64,000 bases of DNA. Origin: Armillaria gallica. Lineage: Eukaryota; Basidiomycota; Agaricomycetes; Agaricales; Physalacriaceae. The notes under the pieces were generated by a model, which had not been told where the DNA came from, did not search any database, and saw only the letters and a program-made list of their open reading frames with translations. Positions 55,942-64,000 of this stretch are shown one piece after another. Location of the stretch: the NCBI GenBank assembly GCA_037576215.1, contig JBANDB010000002.1, positions 3,162,001-3,226,000 on the forward strand. The letters are read 5' to 3'. Numbering within the stretch: position 1 is the stretch's first letter; every line of letters begins with the position of its first letter. Position numbers and translations under genes: made by a program.

Positions 55942-58900
55942 TTAAACCATTGTAGGGGAGCATGTACTATGATATGAACGTCCTGCTCGAGACACGATAA
56001 CAAGTTGCCGGGTTGGGGTGTCACGTTCTGCGTGCGGGTCTTTTAGTAATGGCCTACGGCATACTGAACACACGCCCATTGAAAGAGTCCATCCACGATT
56101 CTGCTCTCGAGTCAACTCCGCCATACCCTGAAACAGATCCCGGTCTAGTAAATGCTTCGTGATGATAAGCATGTCTCCCTCAGACCGATATGACTCTAGC
56201 ATGCCAGTCAGGATGGTACGAAACTCGGTGTAGTGAGTGCCTTTGGATGACGGCATCTGGATTGCAGAGTTTACCAGTCGTTTGAAGAGCCGGGGAAAGG
56301 ACAACGCCCGGGTGGAACTTATGGATACAAGAGAAGTAAATGTTTCTCGTATGACAGAGCGAAGTGTGTCCAATGTCTGCCGTTCGATGTCCACGATACG
56401 GTCTGCATGAGTATGTGAATCTGGGGTGAAGGAGGATAACGTTTCCCGTGAACAAGACGCAGAGACAGACTGGATGCAGTTAATCTGACTGCCAAGTAGT
56501 TGGAGCCAGATGTCTTCTAAAGATACATCTGGCGAGGTCGATAACGAGCGATCTAGACATACAGAGATGCTAGATCTGGCTAGATCAACGAGTCCGTCGA
56601 CTGCCTTCTTGATGTCCGAATCTGCCTCGGCGCTCTCGGCGGACCCAAGCGCCTCAATGACTCGAATAGTAAGACGTTTTTCGAAAATATCCGCCTTGGT
56701 AAGGGCATCGAGGGGATGACCCTGTTGATTGAGGGCCCAGACTGCTGCATTGTACACCTCTTTCTCTTCGCACACTGCCACAACGCCGGACCAATCTAAC
56801 CGACTCGATGACAAGTACTTCAGAACGCTGATAACGTCCTGAGGGTGATACTGACACTGGAGCGCAACATACGTTTGTCGGAGATCATCCAATGCATGTG
56901 ATTGAGAGGGGGGCCTTGACGGGATATTGGTATACTCTTCGTCCTCTGGACGTGGGGGGCCTAAGAGATGCTGCAGATACGCAAAACGCTTGTAGTCACC
57001 ACGAGGATCGAGACTTTCCAGAGCGCGACTGTGAAGATCGGGGATGTGTTTGTCGAGAAGATTAGCTGTCATCGGGATGCTGGCCTGCAATAGCCTAGGT
57101 AGAGCATCCGCTATTGTGGTGCTCAACTCCGTCAGGATGTGCTTGCTCTCTCCTTCTGAAATCTGAAGGACTTCATCGATGCTATGGAACAATTCTGATG
57201 GGTGAAGATCTAGGTCCTCGATATAGGTCGAAAGCAGCGGCCTCCATTTTCGGTCTTGGCGGTGCCATTTTCGAAGAATTCGATAAAATCCAGCATCATT
57301 GAAGTGTTGTACCACCCGATCGATGTCGTGAGGAGTATATACGGAAAGAAGGTATTCTTCAGCCAGCTGACGATCTTCACGCGTACTTGCATCAGGATCG
57401 TCCGCTAGACTGATCAGAATATTATGCAAAGTGCTGACGGACATCAGGAGAGAATACTTTGAAACATTCTTGGCAATGAAGATGTTCACAAACGTTACAT
57501 CACTCGAAGCCAGACTTCCCGACGAGAAATTTCCAGTAGTATTTGGATATAGACGAGACGACTGATGCCCTGCGACTCGTCACCCAAGTCTTCGAATGCA
57601 ATGTCAAGCGAATGCAAAAAGCATTCGGCATCGAAAAGGAGGAGAAGTCGAGCATAAGGATATGTGGGTTCGATGCCGCCTTCTTCATCCGACGTTAGAA
57701 TCAAACTTCCTCCCTCGCCAACAGGCCAAACACTTGAGCGGCCAGAGAAAAGAAACGAGTAGACGTCCTTTTTTGCCTGATAACGGTCTTCTTCTGGGAG
57801 AGGTTCCTCACTAGGGTAGGTAAGGCCCGAAAGGATGTTGGCGAGATATGGATATATCTTGTATGCGCTCAAGATTATCGGCTCCATAGTGCGCTCGTCC
57901 CAAGTATCCATGTTTGATTTACGATACTGATTGACGCGGCGAATTAGGCCAAGCAATTCAACGACCGGCGCTACATAATCCCGAAGGGCTCGGGTATAAA
58001 TGTATATCAGAGCATCGTAGAGGTGATGCTGCTGGCAGAGATGGATAGCTTGGTTTAGGTCCAGGCAAGCGGGATCAATGTGCCAAATGATACGTTCCAC
58101 AAGATCCGGGCGCTCATCTTCATTATGCATGGCTACAAGTCTCTGGGTGATGCGAGGAGGAACGAATCGTATCTCGTTGTCCAACACAAAGTGTTCTAGT
58201 TGGAGGAGATATATTCGAACGATCCCTGAGTCGTCGTACTGTTGGAAAAGATCTTCAAAAAGGAATTCGAAGTCATCCAACGCAATACAAGCCCGACAGC
58301 ACGCCGCCACAAGACCTTCGAACAATGATGTCCGGTCAACACCACGGCCGTCAGGTGTGATATGCGTGCTATCTGTCATACGATCCTCGGAAAAGGCGTA
58401 TCGAGCTGAGGCAACCATCAAATCGCGCATTTTCTGCCCCACAGTCTCTTTCCTTAGATCGGCATCCTCTGGGAGACCATTCTGGTTTCCTGGCGCAGCG
58501 CCGACATAATACAGTCGCGACATGTCGATAGCACTCAAGAAATCGCCACTTTGAACAAATGCCAAGATTTTGTCGGCCCATGTCAGAAGCGTTCCGACTC
58601 GAAAGTTTTCGCGTCCCTGGAATGATGGTTTGAATAAAAGTCCGTCGAAACTGATAGCAGTCTTACCAGCAAAAATACCTTTCCCTTGTACACGCGAATA
58701 CTGTGCGCGACATCACTCGCACAGTCCGAGTATGTCATATTACCCTTCATCGATTGTTTCAAAGACGGGGAAACGAGCGAGAATCCATCGAAGGGTACCC
58801 TTTCAACCGGCTTTGAAACGTGAATGTCGTACACTTCGAGAGAAATCGCCGTAAAGACGAGCACTTGCTATAGAAGATATTAGTTTCGAGACGGGAATGT

Positions 58901-60838
58901 ACTTGGCAACTGAAGCAAACGAACCCACATTAACATTCAACCATTGAACCGCTAATATATCGTCATTTGCCGACCACTTGCCGAGGTTCTCGAAGCCTAT
59001 CGTGCCAACTTCAACTTCGCTGGCTTTCCCAGACCTGGAATTACGAAATGTTTGCTTCACCTTTGATTCAAACACCTGTAAGATATAGAGTGTACGTCCC
59101 CATGAATACACGAGTCTCGGATTTGTGGGGGGGCTGGAATGATATGAAGGGTTGTTCTCGACCACTTCTACCTTTCCGCTTGAGTTCGGCAGGACACTTG
59201 GAAACCAGGATAGAGAGCCTTTCGGACTGAGCTTGGTTCTCGGTAGGTCTGGATCCTGCTCAATTTCTCGAGGACATTTGAACCAAGTTTTGGGAGTAGG
59301 TTTGAGACCAACAATGACAAGTTTAGTGGAGGTCAACAAGGCCACAACGTTGTAGGCGTCGGTGGGATGAGACGTAGTGCCAAGAGGTAGTGGCATCATG
59401 GCAAGAATGGAATATCGAGATTTTCGGCGACGGGATGTAGATGTGACAGAAGGAGAACCATCTGAAGAGGGAAGAGAGTCCAATGGATATTTACCAAGGA
59501 TCCGAAGGATATCGGAGGCTTCGATGAAGAGCATTTTCCCAAGACTATGGTAAAAGGCGAGGCCATGTTCATCTGCTGATACGATGGCCGTATGTCTCCC
59601 TGCCACGAACCCAACATTCACAATCCTAGAACCCTGTATGTGGCCCTCTTTACGACCAGTCGAAATGGCGAGGACGGTCGTTGGCGGAACAGTGCGAACA
59701 GGTGAGTTTGGCGTCTTCAGATCATACAGCTGAATGAAACCCGACGAATGCCCAGAGACGACATAGGTATGATCGAAGGATAGTGCTAAAGCAGTGACTG
59801 GTCCAGCCGTTTTACCTGCGTGACTGTCAGAAATGCCTCTGTGAGTTGTGATGAAGAAATCCACCTGTCGGTTCCGTGCCACACACGCATACAAGTTTCT
59901 GCTTGAAATCAAAGACGTATATTCTCCCTTCTTCCGTCCCAATGCAAATCAGACCATTTGCTGCGAGTGCAGTAGGAGAACCAAGAAACGGGGCCCCAAG
60001 AATGGATGAAACCTTTGGCGACTTTGCCTTCAGTTGTTGTTCAATAACACGCAATTCGGTCCATTTGAAGACATCTGTGTGGGGAGGCTTCGAAGAGGAA
60101 GTGCCATTCTCTTCGGTCCCAGACGTGGTATGAAGATTAGATGAAGAGGACACCCTTGACAAGGAGAAATGGGAAGGCGAAGACGCCGGTGCAAGATTGG
60201 CAGGACCGCTTGCAGGTGATGAAATGCGAGACGACTGAGGTGTGTACGACCGAAGTCGGGAGACATTTGGGTGGAGAAAGGGTCGTGCCAGGCCGTTGCT
60301 TCCAGCCAGATCAGGAGTACTCATTCGCGAAGAGGCAACCCGCAGCGCGTCTGGGCTCGACGGTGCATTATCGGACAGAACGTCGCCATTCTAGAGGACG
60401 ATTCAAATCCACAGCATATACGTTGCACTTAATGTCACGCACCAGCATGTCTTCCTGATTTGTGGCGTCACCACTAATAAGAAGAGACTGCTCCACCTCC
60501 TTTGTATCCATGTCTGAATCGTCTTCGTTGTCGTGACCCAGCACATCTCTCAGCTGTTGGCGATATCCAGACGAAGTGGACGTGTCGGCGTCGACACCCG
60601 TGTACAAAAAGCCGCCATCATCATCGTCGGAGTCATCTCTAAATGCATTTCCTTCCGCTTCACTGTCTTCATCGCCCAGCAGTTCTTCTATACGAGAAGA
60701 GTAGTCTCCTGGCTGCTCGCTATATTCGAAGCCGGAGTCTTGGTCTTCATTGTCGGAGAAGTGCAGGGAAGGTGCCCGTATAGTGGGCACATCTTCGGCG
60801 TCTGTGAGTTGAACACTGGCTGAAAAGGGAGAGGACAT
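55942..60838 (-). CDS. VPS8: Vps8, CORVET tethering complex subunit, with an apparent frameshift
   Basis: Starts at 60838 (MSSPFSASVQLTDAEDVPTI) with an acidic Ser-rich N-terminus. A WD40-type propeller follows (LICIGTEEGRIYVFDFKQ; VTALALSFDHTYVVSGHSSG; FIQLYDLKTP; ILAVQWLNVN; FTAISLEVYDIHVSKP), then the helical Vps8 domain (LLTWADKILAFVQSGDFLSA; RLLLLFDAECFLHSLDIAFE; VNIFIAKNVSKY) and a C-terminal RING-like end (CSVCRRPLL ... SYHSTC). Vps8 tethers early endosomes as the Rab5/Vps21-binding part of CORVET. Introns are few (for example about 58620-58669). Between ILLEISRR (about 57520) and SSDVTFVNIF (about 57495) the frame changes with no usable splice sites, as if one base were missing. Length and domain order are otherwise normal. 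Confidence 0.88.
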
Positions 60839-61995
60839 TTTGTCCTTGCTGCTCGAGGCAGCCGGTCAGGCCTGAGAGAGCGCGATGGCGGGAAATGGAT
60901 GTCATATTATGTAATGAGGAAGAATACATGCGTTGACGGAACTTTCCGACGCTGCATTGTCAAAACGACTTCTACAGTACTTCAAAGTATGTTTTCAAAT
61001 GTTCAACGTTCAGCAGCTATCACTCCGATTCACTTGTCGCATTGACCCTGCAAGACTCTGTCAAGGCGGAAGTTCATTTCATCAGTTATAAATCATAGGT
61101 GGCATGGAGCTGTTCGGTACATTGCCTGGACACCATTGTATAGATTGCTAGCATTCATACTGTCTTTTGCAGCATCAGTAATATTCCAATGGCCTAGACA
61201 ATATGAACGGCGTCACTGCGATGTGTTCTTTCAACATTACAACGAGGCGGCGTTACGGACCGACATCAAAGAATATTTGAGATGCGCCCATCACTACGCG
61301 TCTTTTTGTTCAAATCAGTATAACAATAAAGCCAATTCTCGGCATGATGCTGGACCTCTTTCTTCCAACCGTCATCATCTCTACCTCATTCACACCCCCG
61401 TCCTCACATTGGCTCGCATCGACAGGATCGATACTACCCAGTGCCTACGAGTGCCATATAACGATCTTTTTTACGACTCCAATCCCTTTGTCCGCTAACG
61501 GACTTTCTTTCTCACTGTTAAAATTTGGTCTCGGAGAACTGGAAGCATGCTTGCTTACAGCAGACCTACAAGGACTGGTTCCAATGAAGTCGTTTTGGTG
61601 TGCAAACTCTCCTCCTTGGAATATCCTACGACTAAAGACGTAACCCAGCATCTAACTACAGATCAACGAGTTGCACCGCCTGTTCCCTTCGAGCTAAAGG
61701 GTCAAGTGAGTGGCTAATTCCGCGGCTGCGACTTGGACGTAACGAGGCTCAACATGCAAAAACTTGTAGATTTCTGCCGACAAGTGGGAAATGCGCATAG
61801 ATGCCATAAGAAGCATAGCAGGTCGTTATTCGAAGCCAATAGTGGAACGTGTTTGGTTGATCGTGGGATTCCTGTGCGTGATTTTCCCGCCTCGTCTATT
61901 TTTGTTTCGGAGATAATGTAATGTCTCTAGGTCTGCTTTCGTCCTTTCATTGCTTCTCTATCAGTTTGTACTAGCGAAGCTCCTTGTTCGAGGGC
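60839..61995. other. Intergenic stretch, no gene recognised
   Basis: The first 250 bases probably hold the VPS8 promoter and leader. Short plus-strand frames at 61136-61498 and 61344-61643 overlap and have no family features. No repeats or RNA genes seen. Confidence 0.45.
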
Positions 61996-62602
61996 ATGAA
62001 TCAGAGCGATCAGAACGGCAAACCCAGGTTCGTATCTTTGCATCCTCATTACTTATTCCAAGCTCATTGCAGATGGGCCTGCACAGGCTGCTGCGATTTC
62101 CTTCGGCATTTTTGCTGGTCTAGATCTTCTGGTTGTAGTGCCAATGCTGGTTTGGAAATACATGGTAATCTTCAAAACCCACTTGTAAATGATCGACAAC
62201 TGACTGTGCACCTCCACCTAAAGGGTAGCAGGGCAATTTCAGCCGTACTTCAAAGATGGGGACAAGCGGATCGTGCACAGTTCGGCCAACATGCTTGTCT
62301 GTGGAAAGTTAGCGCACCCGGAGTGTTTCGAACCGCATTGGTGAAATCATTGTCTTTGTTTACCCGCCGTGACTGATCACGCTATGTTATAGATGTTGAC
62401 GATAACATTACCACTTGCCCCAGCGCCCACAGCTTTCCACCCTGATGCATACCTCCCATCTTACATCAATGGACCCCACGATGATGGAGCATACTTCTAT
62501 CCCTACCGCAGAGCCGAGCCCGGTTTGCCTCACATGAGCGTAATCGGTAATGTTCCTATTCATATCCACGAGAGGTGCGCGTTCGAAGAAGCGCGGATTT
62601 GA
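61996..62602 (+). CDS. Possible small membrane protein, structure unresolved
   Basis: An ATG at 61996 (MNQSDQNGKP) is followed by an intron-like GTTCG...TGCAG and, in another frame, a convincing membrane helix (ISFGIFAGLDLLVVVPMLVW, about 62097-62156). After further intron-like sequence comes LAPAPTAFHPDAYLPSYING and DDGAYFYPYRRAEPGLPH. The helix frame cannot be reached from this ATG by the splice sites I can see, so exons are missing or the gene is broken. I do not recognise the family. Confidence 0.3.
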
Positions 62603-63340
62603 GTCCCCTTTGCCTACTGGTTAGGTCATCATGATATTTTATTTTAGACTGTGGGTTCGGTGCTATGTCAAGGTTATTATCATTTATGAGTATTAGTAGT
62701 AGGAAATTGGTATATTTTCCGGTAATAGTCTACTTCGTTTGGTAAAGCAAATATGAGGATCAGTCCGAGGAAGAATCAGGAACCGGGGGGACGAAACGGA
62801 AGAAGAAAAAGAAGGCCAGCTCCAAGAAGCGAACACGCAAGACTTGGCCACAGAGGAGAACCGGGACGTGCGCACGAGCAAAGGGAGGAAAGCCAGCCCA
62901 GCCCAGCCTTCAACACGAGCATCGCCAGTCTATCGTCACCAAATCACCTGGTGGTTAGTGGGTGAGCAGTAGTGGTTTGCCTGATTGTGGCGTCTTAACA
63001 GATTTCGTGAATACCGTGGCAGTAATTCATCCTGTCACGCTCGGACCCACTTCCGTCAGTGGGTAGAAAGATACCCTTGTAACGAAGGACCACGGATCCA
63101 TCAAAACGTATGTAAGGTAAGTAACATGAGTCTTTAGATCTTCCCGTTCTTATTTACTTCAATGTTGTATCAGATGGCTTGTGATGCTGTTCCAACTCTG
63201 AGTTAAGTGATCGCTTCGACTGATAGCAACCTAATATCAATGGGTGCTTTCTCTTCTGATATAACACTTCGTGCATCAGGGCTGTGTCCCTCGCTAACCT
63301 TGCTTAAGTTCGCCAGGTACATGCACACATACCTACAACG
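62603..63340. other. Intergenic stretch, nothing recognised
   Basis: The Arg/Gly/Pro-rich frame at 62753-62965 lacks supporting features. The final part probably contains the leader of the membrane-protein gene that follows. Confidence 0.4.
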
Positions 63341-64000
63341 ATGACCCACTCAGAGGTTACACAGCTGCTACAATCGTCGCGGTCCCACTCCAGCAATGAC
63401 CTAGCTTTCCCTACTACTTTTCCACAGGCGTCAAGCCATTGCCTACCAAAAGGATTCGACTCAGTGGCCCACCGTTGATCATGGCTGTACTACTTTTGGC
63501 AGCAACGTTCACAGCGGTACTTCATCACTTTTATCTCACATTCCTGCGCGGACGTGATGTCCAGCACCAGTTCTGGATCAAGAACTCTTCCAACGCACTA
63601 AGTACGCTAGTCCAGTGGCTTTGTGCGGCATCAGTTTCAACGTCTCTCACGCAGCTTGTAAGTGGTTCTTTCACCTAAAAGGATAATAACCGATTTCAAA
63701 TACGTCAGATTTGGTGGTCCATCCGCCGCCAGGCTTTTACTGTGATGCAGCTGAATCATATATTTGGTCTGCCAAATCCCATTCGTACTCATCGTCTTGC
63801 ATCCTCTGAGAGGCCATGGAAAATCCTGCCTATTATTACCATGGCCATAGTCGTACAGGCATATACCCTGGTATCCATTCTAGCACCAAATTCTCTCGAA
63901 GTTGGGACTGCCTCTGTCCAATCCGAGCTCATCTCCATCCCCACAATCCTCTTCAATCGTGATCCCCCAGAACATAGTTGGGGCTACCTTCCACCATTTT
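63341..64000 (+). CDS. Fungal multi-pass membrane protein, 3' end outside window
   Basis: The frame through 63439-63660 encodes a helix (PPLIMAVLLLAATFTAVLHH) and QFWIKNSSNALSTLVQWLCA, then after an intron (about 63661-63710, GTAAGT to CAG) IWWSIRRQAFTVMQLNHIFG, then ILPIITMAIVVQAYTLVSIL and APNSLEVG. The pattern (H-F-Y, Q-x-W-I near-amphipathic loop, LW-x-x-RRQ, LNHIFG, PNSLEVG) fits a widespread, uncharacterised fungal membrane-protein family. The ATG at 63341 is upstream but in a different frame; a first intron is likely yet I could not place it. The gene runs off the window. Confidence 0.5.

Noticed and set aside
62753..62965. 70-codon Arg/Gly/Pro-rich frame
   Set aside because: Low-complexity composition and no neighbours or splice sites that support a gene.

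Overview
The window reads as nuclear DNA of an agaricomycete (mushroom-forming basidiomycete). Genes are cut by many introns of about 45-60 bp, and the protein families are typical of this class: UstYa/DUF3328 proteins, a But2-domain membrane protein, a seven-helix membrane protein, a CYP63-like P450 and DUF3435-like tyrosine recombinases. All calls come from reading the sequence by eye; no database search was run.

Layout. (1) 1-11.4 kb: a Whi3/Scw1-type RNA-binding protein entering from the left, a degenerate kinase-like gene between two hairpin repeats, a CSC1/OSCA-type cation channel and ribosomal protein eL33. (2) 11.9-18.9 kb: two divergent UstYa-like genes, a 7TM protein, a small secreted peptide, a But2-domain protein and a GNAT acetyltransferase. 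This could be a ribosomal-peptide (dikaritin-like) locus, which is inference only. (3) 19-28 kb: two inverted D-amino-acid oxidase copies that share the same in-frame TAG, on either side of glutaryl-CoA dehydrogenase. (4) 29-52 kb: a mobile-element array ending at an intron-containing tRNA-Leu(UAG) gene. (5) 52-64 kb: F-box-like protein, P450, VPS8, and a membrane protein leaving the window.

The most striking region is 29.3-51.9 kb. A decayed DUF3435-like (FluG/Starship-captain-like) tyrosine recombinase gene is followed by two related, diverged elements, A (about 31.55-39.25 kb) and B (about 39.25-51.84 kb), in tandem and in the same orientation. Each unit carries a multi-C2H2 zinc-finger gene (+), an unrecognised charged protein gene (-), and a gene (+) whose end, in B, has a tyrosine-recombinase-like active-site pattern. 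A 33-35 nt sequence matching the T-arm and 3' acceptor strand of the tRNA-Leu gene lies at each unit junction, and the intact tRNA closes the array. This looks like tandem integration at a tRNA 3' end, an arrangement well known for bacterial integrative elements but which I do not know to be described in mushrooms.

Element B holds a Ty1/Copia retrotransposon (5-bp target duplication) and element A holds a 1253-bp inverted-repeat transposon (6-bp duplication). In each case a sister copy preserves the empty site. Five GC-AG introns and two apparent one-base frameshifts in conserved genes also deserve a look.
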